Positions 1 to 8,754 of a stretch of 64,000 nt of DNA are shown one piece after another (position 1 is the stretch's first letter; every line of letters begins with the position of its first letter). Made by a program: the position numbers and the translations under genes. Origin of the DNA: Temperatibacter sp965603205 (GTDB lineage Bacteria; Pseudomonadota; Alphaproteobacteria; Sphingomonadales; Kordiimonadaceae); assembly GCA_965603205.1 (NCBI GenBank), contig CBFDCC010000013.1, forward strand, positions 1 through 64,000. The letters run 5' to 3'. The notes beneath the pieces are model-generated. The model had not been told where the DNA came from. It saw only the letters and a program-made list of their open reading frames with translations, and searched no databases.

Positions 1-54
1 AATCGTTCCTACGTTACAGTGCGGCTTTGTACGTTCAAACTTTTGTTTAGCCAT
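1..54 (-). CDS. tuf: Elongation factor Tu, N-terminal fragment
   Basis: Eighteen codons are visible before the window edge. They read MAKQKFERTKPHCNVGTI, the conserved start of bacterial EF-Tu just ahead of the GTPase P-loop region. An AGGGTG ribosome binding site lies about 8 bases before the ATG at 54. EF-Tu delivers aminoacyl-tRNA to the ribosome in the cytoplasm. It follows tRNA-Tyr and tRNA-Gly on the same strand, the usual arrangement before tuf and the secE/nusG/rpl genes in many proteobacteria. The rest of the gene lies outside the window. Confidence 0.95.
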   Translation of the reverse strand, partial: MAKQKFERTKPHCNVGTI

Positions 55-172
55 TGCTTGTCACCCTTTTAACTAGCAATCACGCTTAACCCAATAGGCT
101 GGTCCATCATATAAGAACCAAAAGCGCTTACATTATTCCCTAACGGCCTCAACATTGAGACCATCTGTGAGC

Positions 173-193
173 CCCTCAGCAAAATGCTGAGGG
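173..193. repeat. Stem-loop between tuf and tRNA-Gly
   Basis: A perfect 9-bp inverted repeat, CCCTCAGCA/TGCTGAGGG, has a 3-base loop. On the plus strand it is followed by TTTT. On the minus strand, the direction of tRNA-Gly and tuf, no U-run follows it. It is therefore more likely a processing or attenuation hairpin in the tRNA-tuf transcript than a strong terminator. Confidence 0.5.
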
Positions 194-201
194 TTTTAAA
201 T

Positions 202-275
202 TGGAGCGGGTGAAGGGAATCGAACCCTCGTCGTAAGCTTGGAAGGCTTCTGCTCTACCATTGAGCTACACCCGC
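202..275 (-). tRNA. tRNA-Gly (anticodon UCC)
   Basis: The minus strand folds as a full cloverleaf: acceptor GCGGGTG/CACCCGC, D-arm with AGCTCAATGGTAGAGC, anticodon loop CTTCCAA giving UCC, and T-loop GGTTCGATTCC. CCA is encoded at 202-204. It lies between tRNA-Tyr and tuf and is probably co-transcribed with both. Confidence 0.97.
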
Positions 276-377
276 AAAAAACTCAAAACCGACCAGAATA
301 ATGCCAAAATACTTTGGGCCACAATAAATCTTCCCACACAGCGTCTAAATTTGATTAGGGCTGTAGAGAAGAGTAAG

Positions 378-463
378 TGGTGGAGGGGACAGGATTCGAA
401 CCTGTGTACTCATACGAGGCCAGATTTACAGTCTGGTGCCTTTAACCACTCGGCCACCCCTCC
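378..463 (-). tRNA. tRNA-Tyr (anticodon GUA)
   Basis: The minus strand gives an 86-nt class II tRNA. The acceptor is GGAGGGG/CCCCTCC, the anticodon stem-loop CAGACTGTAAATCTG reads GUA, there is a long variable arm, the T-loop is GGTTCGAATCC, and CCA is encoded. It is the first visible gene of the tRNA-Tyr/tRNA-Gly/tuf unit. The 237 bases upstream, up to the P450 stop codon, are A+T-rich and hold no gene I can support; the promoter of this unit probably lies there. Confidence 0.97.
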
Positions 464-700
464 ATCATTATTTGATATCAGCACACTTAGTATTGAACTG
501 ATATCCATGCTAATTTTTGCGTCGTCGTTTAGCATGTGGTTGAGGCGCAATATGCCCATATCTGCACCCATGTCAACATTAAGTTAATGGGAAAATAATA
601 TTTTTTCTATGTCAGAGCATTTTTCCTAGAAATCAAGACCTTTAACAAACGAATAATCATACCGTTTAACTTTAAATTTTGGTCATAAAAGAATATCTAC

Positions 701-2101
701 TTAGCCAAAACGCGATTTTACACGAATCTGTATTTCTTCCTGAGGCCGTGTTGATATCCTAACACGCGGCAACACAGTTTGACCATCAACCATTACCACA
801 TCAAAATATGAGAATAGATAGGCTAAAACAATCGGACCTTCTTGCAGGGCAAATGCAGCACCGGGGCAAGCACGCTGACCTGCACTAAAAGGGATAAAAT
901 GATCAGCTACAGCCTTTGCACATGATTTATCCTCAAACCGCTCTGGATTAAAATCATCGGGATCCTTCCAGTAATCTTTGTGCCTGTGAATGATCCACGG
1001 CGATATAAACACCATAGATCCAGCCTTTACATTCCAGCGCCGCACCTTTTGTGTTTGAATGTTTTGCCGCGTTAAAAAAGCAACTGGAGGATAAAGACGA
1101 AGGGATTCTTTAAATACATTTTTAGTATATTTCAGCTTCCCTGATTCTTCATAAGAAAATTGACCTTCAGTGATTGGCAAAGCCTCTTCTCGCATGCGCG
1201 CCTGAGCGTCAGGATAATTAATCGCCATATAAACTGCCCAAGTCAGAGCTGACGCAGAAGTTTCATGCCCTGCTAAAAACAACATAGCAAGTTCATCAAT
1301 CATCTCTTCAACACTAAACCCACTACCATCTTTATAGCGAGCTTTGATCAATACTGATAGCATATCGTCGTATTCGCGACGATCAGGATCAGCCATACGT
1401 TCCTCAATAAAATTCTTCATCTGATCACGAACAGCCTTAGCTGCACGATAAGATTTCTTACGCGAGCGGCGCGGCACCCAACTAGGCAAACTGAAAACCT
1501 CAGCAAGGTCCCATTGTGGAATACTATCTATATAATCATTAAAGGCTGTGTAAGTTTTAACTGCTTCACCATCAGATAGAGACTTCGAGAATATAGTTCG
1601 GCTGATAATATCAGCGGTTACATGCGCCATCTCCGCATCAAGGCAAACCGCTTCACCTTGCCTGTTATTCAGGCGTTTCACCATATCCTCGCATGCCGAT
1701 TTCATATCAGGAAAGGCACGACGGAGCTTTAAACTAGCAAATGATGGTTCAACCATTGCCCTGCGTTTTAGCCATACATCACCATTTGAAGTGAAAATAC
1801 TATCCCCTAGCAACGGTCGTAGCGCATAGATGAATTCCTTACTCTTAGGAAAATTCATGTCTTTATTTTTAAGAATAGGTTTAAAGGTCTCTGGCGCATT
1901 AACAAAATAGAGGCTTCGTGTCAGCAGTGGCACCTTTCCCATCTTAATGGTGAACAGAGTATCGGCGAGAATTGACAGTAAATTCTTACGGGCTGCAAGG
2001 AAAGACACAGGCAAAAACCATGGAAACCTGACCTTTTTTGGTTGTGGCGGTTTAAAAGGGCATTCTTCTGCTTTAGTATTATTATTCTGAAAATTAGACA
2101 T
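701..2101 (-). CDS. Cytochrome P450
   Basis: This is a 466-residue haem monooxygenase of usual bacterial length. Visible motifs are the I-helix oxygen-binding segment AGHETSAS (about residue 277), the ExxR motif ESLRLYPP (about 331), the PERF motif NPERFED, and the haem loop FSAGQRACPGAAF with the Cys thiolate ligand near 412. There is no signal peptide, so it should be cytoplasmic or peripheral. It is the last gene of a three-gene minus-strand unit, 29 bases after the hydrolase-like gene. No ferredoxin is adjacent; the flavoprotein at 12584-13792 could be the electron donor, but that is a guess. The substrate is unknown. Confidence 0.93.
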   Translation of the reverse strand: MSNFQNNNTKAEECPFKPPQPKKVRFPWFLPVSFLAARKNLLSILADTLFTIKMGKVPLLTRSLYFVNAPETFKPILKNKDMNFPKSKEFIYALRPLLGDSIFTSNGDVWLKRRAMVEPSFASLKLRRAFPDMKSACEDMVKRLNNRQGEAVCLDAEMAHVTADIISRTIFSKSLSDGEAVKTYTAFNDYIDSIPQWDLAEVFSLPSWVPRRSRKKSYRAAKAVRDQMKNFIEERMADPDRREYDDMLSVLIKARYKDGSGFSVEEMIDELAMLFLAGHETSASALTWAVYMAINYPDAQARMREEALPITEGQFSYEESGKLKYTKNVFKESLRLYPPVAFLTRQNIQTQKVRRWNVKAGSMVFISPWIIHRHKDYWKDPDDFNPERFEDKSCAKAVADHFIPFSAGQRACPGAAFALQEGPIVLAYLFSYFDVVMVDGQTVLPRVRISTRPQEEIQIRVKSRFG

Positions 2102-2130
2102 TTATTATTCTCATCACTCTGAATTCATAT

Positions 2131-3381
2131 TTATTCATTTTTTAATAGCTTAAAGTTGGCCTGCCTTTTCGTAATCAAATCTTTACTGATATGGCTTTCA
2201 ACAGGCTTACCACTGGCAATCATTTTATAATAATCCACCCCCTTACCAGTTTCATTCGCATTCATATAAAGAAAATGAATTTTAAACACATGAAATCTAA
2301 CATTCTCAATTGTCTTCGTCGATAGCGCTTCTTTCCACCGAGCAGAAATACGAATTGGATTTGGAACAGTTTCAATTGAAGACTGACTTACAACTTCATA
2401 TGGGTGCAAAGTCTGGATCACTGTCACATCCTGCGGTGCAAACACCTCTACCCAAAACAAACGTTCATCGAAACAAACTATCTGTAAGTCCTGCTTCTCT
2501 TGCTTTGCAAAACCATACCATGGAACCCAATTAGCAACGCCCATAGTTATCAAGTTCACCTTACGCTCACTAGGGTTTTCTTTTGCCTGTTCTGAACGAA
2601 AATATTCCGCCACCATACGAATAGCCCACATTCCCCCCTGACAATGACTAGCCACAACTATCTCGTCAGCATCAGATGTTTCCATCAACTCTTTAAGGCG
2701 TTCTGCATGGCCTACAATTACAGCATCAAATTCAGGCTTGCGGCCTGAAAGAACTTCAAACCGGAAAGTATAATACATTCCAATACTGTATATAAACAGA
2801 ACATCATCAAATTTCAGATATAAAAGATTAATCAAATGAAAAATCAAGGCAACCATGACAATGGTGATAATAGTATCCAGTTCCGCAGGGGGCGGAAAAT
2901 AGGATACCATAATACTCGACAAGCCTTCAGCGCCCAACCATGCTAACCACGCGGCAATAGCGATACCCAGTACTGGATAATGGACCATATAAACAACCCA
3001 GGCCCCTTTAGCCCCATGTCTTCCTTTAAATAATTTGTATATCAGACGTGGCACATAAAGGTCTAAAGTAGCGAAAATAGCCATGCGCATTATCCGCAGT
3101 ATTTTAATCAGATAATGCTCTTTAAAAATAGGCTCTATTAAATGACAATGGTCCTGAAACTCATAAGTGGTTTCTGTTTTGCCCTGCTCATCATTCCAAG
3201 TAAGTTTTACAGCATTATTGCCATTTTCCAATTGAAATAACTTTGAACTTTTCACATCATAGCCATGATATCTTTTCTCTAAAGAAACAGCTCTTTTTAA
3301 CATCAAATAGTATGACTTAGAGCCACTGACCTCAAGGCCTGGCTGAAAAAGAACATGACGTTTTAAAATTTTTGATGACAT
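2131..3381 (-). CDS. Membrane alpha/beta-hydrolase-like protein with Cys in the nucleophile elbow
   Basis: This 416-residue protein has two or three hydrophobic segments at about residues 125-195 (for example AWVVYMVHYPVLGIAIAAWL). A hydrolase-like half follows, in which a strand leads into the elbow VVASHCQGG. Aligned by eye with the usual GxSxG, Cys takes the place of Ser, as in dienelactone hydrolases. It sits between the radical SAM gene (107 bases upstream) and the P450 (29 bases downstream) and probably shares their transcript. The N-terminal 120 residues match no family I recognise. A membrane-bound esterase or acyltransferase is possible; the function is open. Confidence 0.6.
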   Translation of the reverse strand: MSSKILKRHVLFQPGLEVSGSKSYYLMLKRAVSLEKRYHGYDVKSSKLFQLENGNNAVKLTWNDEQGKTETTYEFQDHCHLIEPIFKEHYLIKILRIMRMAIFATLDLYVPRLIYKLFKGRHGAKGAWVVYMVHYPVLGIAIAAWLAWLGAEGLSSIMVSYFPPPAELDTIITIVMVALIFHLINLLYLKFDDVLFIYSIGMYYTFRFEVLSGRKPEFDAVIVGHAERLKELMETSDADEIVVASHCQGGMWAIRMVAEYFRSEQAKENPSERKVNLITMGVANWVPWYGFAKQEKQDLQIVCFDERLFWVEVFAPQDVTVIQTLHPYEVVSQSSIETVPNPIRISARWKEALSTKTIENVRFHVFKIHFLYMNANETGKGVDYYKMIASGKPVESHISKDLITKRQANFKLLKNE

Positions 3382-3488
3382 ATTTAACTATTCTTTGCCC
3401 ACATGTTTTACCAATATAAATCCACAGAAATGAAACCCCATACTCAACACCAGAAAAGGAAGAAGAAAAATACAATTAAGTTTTGCTG

Positions 3489-5228
3489 TCAAGACTTGCT
3501 CAACAAGCCTTTTTTTATACGTTTTTTTGCATAATCAGTTAAACGTGTATCGCTAATAAGAGCATCCTCTTCTGATGAAATATTATCGCGAATTGCATCA
3601 TCAACATAGCTCAATCTATCTGAAGCAGCATACGTGCGCTTCATAAGGAAGTAAAGACGAGCAAATGTACATGCCCAGATCGCCATATTGCGTACACATA
3701 GCAAGAAATATTTTGGATAGAAAATGAGAGGGTTTTCTATAAGCAACTGTGACCGCCTTTGTTTGCGACGGCGTATACGTATATAGCCAGCCTCCAAAGC
3801 AGCCGACTGTTCAATTCTAGGGGCTTCTCGCAGTGCTGCGAGATTTTGCAATGTAATATACTTTTTATTCGACTTTAATGCCGCCATGCGCTTGTAGATA
3901 GTCTCCATATGCTCCCAAGAATAAAAAGAGGCATGCGCTTCCCTATAAGCATCCTCCCATTCTGTATCAGACATAACAGCATGATTGGTGACCCTGTGAT
4001 TAAGGTCATATTTATTCATATCTGGGTCCATCCATTCACCAGCTTCAAACAACACTTTATGATCAGCGCTTCCTGGCAGTGGTGTAAGGTAGTTCAAATA
4101 TAAGCCATCAATAGGTAAATTCTTTTTCAGAATTTCCATATCTGCAAGTATAGTTTCTTTAGTATCTGATGGGAAACCAATGATATAGCCGCAGGTTATG
4201 TATACTTGGTATTTTTTCCAAGCTAAAAACATCTCTCGATAATCTTCGATCCTGTTTTGTCGCTTATTGACGCTCTCAAGACTATCAGCATTAATGCTCT
4301 CTAGCCCTACAAATATTAGCCCTACACCTGCAGCAATACATTCTTCTACAAATCCTTTAATCTCATGCGAGAGTGTATCAACTTGGATACTTAATTCTAC
4401 AGGATAGCCGTCTTTTCTTAACTTTTTGAGGCGGTCAGTAAACTCACGCCAATTTTTATTTCGGGCAAAATTATCATCCGTTATAAAAAACCTATTAATG
4501 CCTATTTTCGCATTTTTTATAATAATTTTTTCTAGGTCATCTGCTGTTCTAAATCGGCTTTTTCTGCCTTGAACATTAATAATAGTGCAAAATGAGCATT
4601 CAAACGGGCATCCACGTCCTAGATCAAAGCTGGACATATAATTAATAACTCTGTCGTTCATTTCCTTGGGCAAAAATGGGATAGGTGCGCCGGCAACATT
4701 TGGCATGTTGTTAATGTGATTATAAATTGGCTTTAATTTGCCATTATTAGCATCCACTATAACTTCATCAAAACGCCCCTCCTCCGCCTCACCTGCGAAA
4801 AAAGAAATTCCCATCTCTTGTGCTTCCACTAGATCCTTAGGCAGTTTTTTAAGCATCGAGAGACATCCTGAAACATGAAACCCTCCAATACACACAGGAA
4901 TGTCATGCGCAACAAACTGCCGCGCCAGATCAATAGCTCTGGGAAACATATTTGTTTGCACGCCGACTAGTGCAATCAAAGCCCGTCGACCAGAAGCATT
5001 CAATTTCTTTATAATACGAGAAGGATTAACATCAGTATTCACTTCATCCATTGCGTGAATATTGATTTTTACATCATGGCCCAATGGATTCCGTGTTTCG
5101 GAATTTAATGCAATACCGTAAAGAGCTGCTAATGAATTTGATGGTATTGCAGAACGCCACCATTGAAGAGGATAGCCGTCATCATCATATCTAGTTGGCT
5201 TAATAAGATATAAATCAAAGTTTTCCAT
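3489..5228 (-). CDS. B12-binding-domain radical SAM protein
   Basis: This is a 579-residue protein. The N-terminal part (about 1-190) has the alternating strands of a cobalamin-binding-like domain, including ALIALVGVQTNMFPRAI and IPVCIGGFHVSG. The radical SAM core begins near 200 with DLGRGCPFECSFCTI, a CX3CX2C cluster motif, followed by GLIFVGLESIN and CGYIIGFPSDT. The C-terminus is basic and carries a hydrophobic stretch. The layout matches class B enzymes such as hopanoid methylases and HpnJ-type proteins, which act on unactivated carbons or lipids. It leads the cluster with the hydrolase and P450, which suggests successive tailoring of a lipid or secondary metabolite. The substrate cannot be read from sequence. 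Confidence 0.85.
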   Translation of the reverse strand: MENFDLYLIKPTRYDDDGYPLQWWRSAIPSNSLAALYGIALNSETRNPLGHDVKINIHAMDEVNTDVNPSRIIKKLNASGRRALIALVGVQTNMFPRAIDLARQFVAHDIPVCIGGFHVSGCLSMLKKLPKDLVEAQEMGISFFAGEAEEGRFDEVIVDANNGKLKPIYNHINNMPNVAGAPIPFLPKEMNDRVINYMSSFDLGRGCPFECSFCTIINVQGRKSRFRTADDLEKIIIKNAKIGINRFFITDDNFARNKNWREFTDRLKKLRKDGYPVELSIQVDTLSHEIKGFVEECIAAGVGLIFVGLESINADSLESVNKRQNRIEDYREMFLAWKKYQVYITCGYIIGFPSDTKETILADMEILKKNLPIDGLYLNYLTPLPGSADHKVLFEAGEWMDPDMNKYDLNHRVTNHAVMSDTEWEDAYREAHASFYSWEHMETIYKRMAALKSNKKYITLQNLAALREAPRIEQSAALEAGYIRIRRRKQRRSQLLIENPLIFYPKYFLLCVRNMAIWACTFARLYFLMKRTYAASDRLSYVDDAIRDNISSEEDALISDTRLTDYAKKRIKKGLLSKS

Positions 5229-5296
5229 TATGTTCCCTCTTCACCCTGCATCTCTTTATCTATGATGCGTTAACTAAATACATGTCCATAAGCGTG

Positions 5297-5332
5297 ATAA
5301 TATATTTCTTCTAAATTTGATACAATGTATCA
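5297..5332 (-). promoter_or_regulatory. Candidate promoter with palindromic operator for the radical SAM cluster
   Basis: A 15-bp palindrome at 5318-5332 has arms TGATAC and GTATCA around AAT. It overlaps a possible minus-strand -35 (TTGTAT, 5325-5320), which is 17 bases from a good -10 (TATTAT, 5302-5297). The placement suits a repressor of the radical SAM/hydrolase/P450 unit. No matching regulator gene is adjacent. The same region is also the upstream region of rlmB on the plus strand. Confidence 0.4.
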
Positions 5333-5442
5333 GATCATTAAGCCATGCCAATTTCACTGCCAACTGCATATTTACTTGCATAATTGACTACATCTCTTTA
5401 GAAAATCATACAAGCATTACCGCTATTAGTTTGGGAAAAACA

Positions 5443-6396
5443 ATGAAGCCGTTACAAAAGAAAAAAGACAATAAAAAAGGCAACCGTAAGAATGCCAGCA
5501 CTAAGAATACTGGTACTAAAAATGCTGGTAAAGTGACGGCACAAGCAGCCCACCGACAAACAGCTAACCCTAACAACCCTAGGAACCAAGCCCCGAAAAC
5601 GGACACTAACGCTGAGCGGACCTTTACTAGAGAGAAACCTACTGCAAAAGAACCAAAATTACAGCCCTTACATAAACGCAGTGTGTTTATATTTGGCCGC
5701 CACGCCATTGAAGCAGCGCTTAGAAATGAAAACCGTGACTGCCTACGCCTCATAGGACTAGAGCGCGCCCTCGATAAAGCTGGTGACATGTTATATATAC
5801 GCAAAACTATGCGCATAGAGACAGCAACCAATGACTCTATTTTAAACAGTGTCACACCACCAGATTCACCCCATCAAGGTATGGTATTAGAGGTTATGCC
5901 GCTGGATTTATTGCCTATTGAAGACATGAAGGCGGTTGAGGGCACAACAAATCTGATATTAATGCTCGACCAAGTAACAGACCCGCATAACATCGGTGCA
6001 TGTCTGCGCGCTGCTGCGGCCCTTGGCGCACGTGCACTCATCACCCCTGATCGTCATACACCATTAGAGAGCGGCATCATTGCCCGCACATCAGCAGGTG
6101 CGCTGGAATCAATTCCTTGGTTACGCGTTGCCAACATCACGCAGACACTCGACCAGTTAAAGGGTATGGGCTATTGGTCCGTTGGCATGGACGGCGACAC
6201 CGACACCGCGCTAAAGGATGTATCATTAGGTGATAATGTAGTCCTCGTAATGGGCTCAGAAGGCAAAGGCATGCGCGATCTTACACGTAAATCATGCGAT
6301 GTTGTCGCTAAAATTCCCATGACGGATAAAGTTGAAAGCTTAAATGTTGCCACAGCGGCCGCCATCGGCGTTTATGAGCTAGGGATGCGCAAGTGA
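5443..6396 (+). CDS. rlmB: 23S rRNA (guanosine-2'-O-)-methyltransferase RlmB, SpoU/TrmH family
   Basis: The enzyme methylates the 2'-O of a guanosine in 23S rRNA using SAM. From the ATG at 5443 it has 317 residues. About 70 basic, Asn/Thr-rich and probably disordered residues come first, then an L30e-like substrate domain (FGRHAIEAALRN), then the SPOUT domain. The SPOUT motifs are NIGACLRAA, VMGSEGKGM and IPMTDKVESLNVATAAA, which form the knot and SAM site. The frame is open further upstream to 5317, but that stretch lacks the family pattern. The stop overlaps the next GTG by 4 bases, suggesting translational coupling. Confidence 0.92.
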   Translation: MKPLQKKKDNKKGNRKNASTKNTGTKNAGKVTAQAAHRQTANPNNPRNQAPKTDTNAERTFTREKPTAKEPKLQPLHKRSVFIFGRHAIEAALRNENRDCLRLIGLERALDKAGDMLYIRKTMRIETATNDSILNSVTPPDSPHQGMVLEVMPLDLLPIEDMKAVEGTTNLILMLDQVTDPHNIGACLRAAAALGARALITPDRHTPLESGIIARTSAGALESIPWLRVANITQTLDQLKGMGYWSVGMDGDTDTALKDVSLGDNVVLVMGSEGKGMRDLTRKSCDVVAKIPMTDKVESLNVATAAAIGVYELGMRK

Positions 6397-6812
6397 ACCC
6401 ACAAACCATCATCAAACACTTAGGTTTAGAGCCTCATCCAGAAGGTGGTTATTTTAAACGAACATACTGCGCTGACGTTAAATTAGAGGGCGGTCGAGCT
6501 GCTGCTTCATCCATCTATTATTTCATTGAAGGCGATTTCACATCCTTAAATCATAGAACCGACGGTGATGAGATATGGTACTATCACGCTGGTGCGCCTT
6601 TACGCCTAGATATCCAAAGTGGCCAAGGACCATCCCAATCACATTTCCTCGGCATGGACTTTGCGGCTGGACAACAACCACAGATCTGCGTAAAAGCCAA
6701 TGATTGGCAGCAAGCAACATCAATGGGTAATTGGACGCTCGTCAGCTGCATGGTCTGCCCTGAATTTCAATTTTCTAGCTTTGAACTTTCTGAACAACAA
6801 CAGGCAGAATAG
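6393..6812 (+). CDS. Cupin family protein (DUF985/cupin_5)
   Basis: The protein has 139 residues and begins at a GTG that overlaps the rlmB stop (GTGA). The N-terminus LGLEPHPEGGYFKRTYCAD and the later cupin-like pieces SIYYFIEGDFTSLNHRTDGDEIWYYHAGAPL are typical of the DUF985 single-domain beta-barrel family. The His residues in those strands could bind metal. Members are often annotated as sugar-epimerase-like cupins, with no firm biochemical role. It is probably co-transcribed with rlmB by chance of gene order. Confidence 0.85.
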   Translation: MNPQTIIKHLGLEPHPEGGYFKRTYCADVKLEGGRAAASSIYYFIEGDFTSLNHRTDGDEIWYYHAGAPLRLDIQSGQGPSQSHFLGMDFAAGQQPQICVKANDWQQATSMGNWTLVSCMVCPEFQFSSFELSEQQQAE

Positions 6813-6827
6813 ACAATCTGTTACTAA

Positions 6828-7622
6828 TTAAGTTTGCTCTTCTTCTGGTGACAGCGTTAAATTTTGTGTGCCCGTTAGATAATAAGCCACACCAATAAAC
6901 CCTGCGCCGCCAATAATGTTACCCATAGAGACTACAAATAAATTATAAACAACGCCCCAGATATCCACTGTATCGGCGTGCGTCCCCAACATTGAGATGG
7001 TAAAGACCGTCATATTGGCGATGCCATGTTCGAACCCAGCCGCAACAAAGGCAAACAAGCACCAAAAAATCAAAATACATTTTGCCGTATCATTTTCCGT
7101 GCGGGCACACATCCAGATAGCAAGACAGATTAGCCAGTTACATATAATCGCGCGGGCCAAAAGCTCAACAACTGTACTATTCACCTTGAAAGCCGCTATC
7201 TCATGGACAAAGGCCGTGGGTTCATTGATCCAGCCTCCACCACCGCCAAGCTTAAACAGTACCGATAGCATTACAGCGCCCAGCAGATTACCAAGCCAGC
7301 AAAAGACCCAATCCCCCGCAGCCTCATAGTATTTTATTTTTTTATGAAAGAAACCAAAGGTCATAAACATAGTGTGGCCAGAAAATAACTCAGCCCCAGC
7401 AAAGATGATAAGGGTGAGCGTTATACCAAAGAAGCAGCCCATAATCATTTTGGTGTTATTAGGCCCTGCTTCGTTAGAGAGCGTTAATATCAAGATAATA
7501 CCAATGCCCACATAAGCACCCGCCATCATGGTTGATATTAAAAAACCAATTGGATTAGTTTTTAAATAGTGAATTTTCTTAACAGCTAGATCAGCGAATT
7601 GCAGTGTGGTGTCTCTATACAT
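6828..7622 (-). CDS. Formate/nitrite transporter (FNT) family channel
   Basis: This 264-residue inner-membrane protein has about six hydrophobic segments. The N-terminal part includes NPIGFLISTMMAGAYVGIG, typical of FocA/NirC channels, and later segments include AIICNWLICLAIWMC and VGVVYNLFVV-like stretches around the conserved Asn and Gly positions. FNT channels pass small monovalent anions such as formate, nitrite or hydrosulfide. No formate or nitrite enzyme is adjacent, so the substrate is undecided. It converges on the cupin gene with a 15-base gap and no clear terminator between them. Confidence 0.85.
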   Translation of the reverse strand: MYRDTTLQFADLAVKKIHYLKTNPIGFLISTMMAGAYVGIGIILILTLSNEAGPNNTKMIMGCFFGITLTLIIFAGAELFSGHTMFMTFGFFHKKIKYYEAAGDWVFCWLGNLLGAVMLSVLFKLGGGGGWINEPTAFVHEIAAFKVNSTVVELLARAIICNWLICLAIWMCARTENDTAKCILIFWCLFAFVAAGFEHGIANMTVFTISMLGTHADTVDIWGVVYNLFVVSMGNIIGGAGFIGVAYYLTGTQNLTLSPEEEQT

Positions 7623-7728
7623 TGCTTGCCCTCATTCATAACAAAGCAACCACGCAAGATCGCCATTACAGCCACATTATCCACAGCGGGCAAGTATAAC
7701 TTTGACTTATGTCAATCTAATAAAAACA

Positions 7729-7769
7729 AAAAAGGCCGCCCCAAGTTTTTGTCAGGAGGCGACCTTTTA
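7729..7769 (-). terminator. Intrinsic terminator after the ABC permease
   Basis: On the minus strand, AAGGTCGCC pairs with GGCGGCCTT (one G-T pair) across a loop of about 15 bases, and TTTTTT follows. It lies 23 bases after the permease stop and ends the GntR-ABC operon. Confidence 0.75.
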
Positions 7770-7791
7770 ATTCTTTAATTAGGGCAGTAAC

Positions 7792-8754
7792 TTACATGGC
7801 CCGCTTACGTAGCTCAACTGCACCGTATAGGAAGACCGCTGCGAGAATAACACCACCCCAGAAAGTTGGTGATGCTAGAGCATATCCATAAGCTTCGGTG
7901 AATGAAATATTTTGGAGCGCTTCAAAAAGCTCAGCTGGACCGTCTATATTGCGCGGGATATCACGCTCAACATATGATGCTTCCCAACCACCCAAATGCA
8001 TTCCAAGCCAGCTTGCTACATAATGGGTATCATTTAGAATTTCTTCTATAATGATGATCGCAACAGGCGGCAATATTGCATACATGAAAGGCATGCGCGG
8101 TGCGTAAGCTGACACGATAGTCATCCAAGCAACGATGGGGAGCGCCCATAGTATTACCAACACATAATGTGGAATGAGATAAATCCAGCTTGTTAGCATT
8201 TTGCCCAGTGGCCATAGCTCTAACACAGGACCGCCTTGGAATATAACCACAACACTCAGGATCGTAGCAACAATAAGCTGCAAGGCTATTGTGATTGCTA
8301 AATATATACCAAAAGCAACAAATAAAGTGGTGAAAAACTTCGCAGCTACTTCTTGCCAGTCAGCAATTGGCATAGATTTCCAAAATAGTATAGACTTGTC
8401 ACGACGTTCTTCATAAAGGTTACTAAGAAGTGAGTTGGCAACCACAAACGGAAATGCCATCCAAAGAAGACCACTCAGCGCCCAATACATAAGCGCAATA
8501 CCAGCAGATAGATCTTCTTGCTTACCCTCTTCGATCGCACGATCGAGCCCTTCGCTAAGTTGACTAACCCCATCCAATTCCATGCCATCGATGTAGATTG
8601 TATCGCCCACATCAACCAGCGCTAGGAATATAAGTAATAGCATCAGGCCAGCCAGTGCTAATGGTGCATATAGATACCCATTTTTGCCGTCTAGAAATTC
8701 ACGCTTAACCAAGCCAGTAAATTTGGGGGCAATGTTTTTTAATTGATTATTCAT
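7792..8754 (-). CDS. ABC-2 type transporter permease
   Basis: The 320-residue inner-membrane protein has about six hydrophobic segments and a large loop after the first (GDTIYIDGMELDGVSQL). The segment SLLSNLYEERRDKSILFWKSMP is the hallmark of ABC-2 permeases that pair with YtrA-regulated ATPases. Its ATG overlaps the ATPase stop by one base (TAATG), so the two are translationally coupled. The pair probably exports or repairs an envelope-active compound; the substrate is unknown. Confidence 0.87.
   Translation of the reverse strand: MNNQLKNIAPKFTGLVKREFLDGKNGYLYAPLALAGLMLLLIFLALVDVGDTIYIDGMELDGVSQLSEGLDRAIEEGKQEDLSAGIALMYWALSGLLWMAFPFVVANSLLSNLYEERRDKSILFWKSMPIADWQEVAAKFFTTLFVAFGIYLAITIALQLIVATILSVVVIFQGGPVLELWPLGKMLTSWIYLIPHYVLVILWALPIVAWMTIVSAYAPRMPFMYAILPPVAIIIIEEILNDTHYVASWLGMHLGGWEASYVERDIPRNIDGPAELFEALQNISFTEAYGYALASPTFWGGVILAAVFLYGAVELRKRAM

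Noticed and set aside
76..172. A tRNA-Thr between tRNA-Gly and tuf, as in E. coli
   Set aside because: I looked for a T-loop and acceptor stem on both strands and found none.
261..587. A 108-codon plus-strand frame
   Set aside because: It overlaps tRNA-Tyr and the 5' end of tRNA-Gly on the opposite strand and has no protein-like features.
5406..5855. A 149-codon minus-strand frame inside rlmB
   Set aside because: It is antisense to the well-supported rlmB gene; the hydrophobic look comes from the complement of its Lys/Asn-rich N-terminus.
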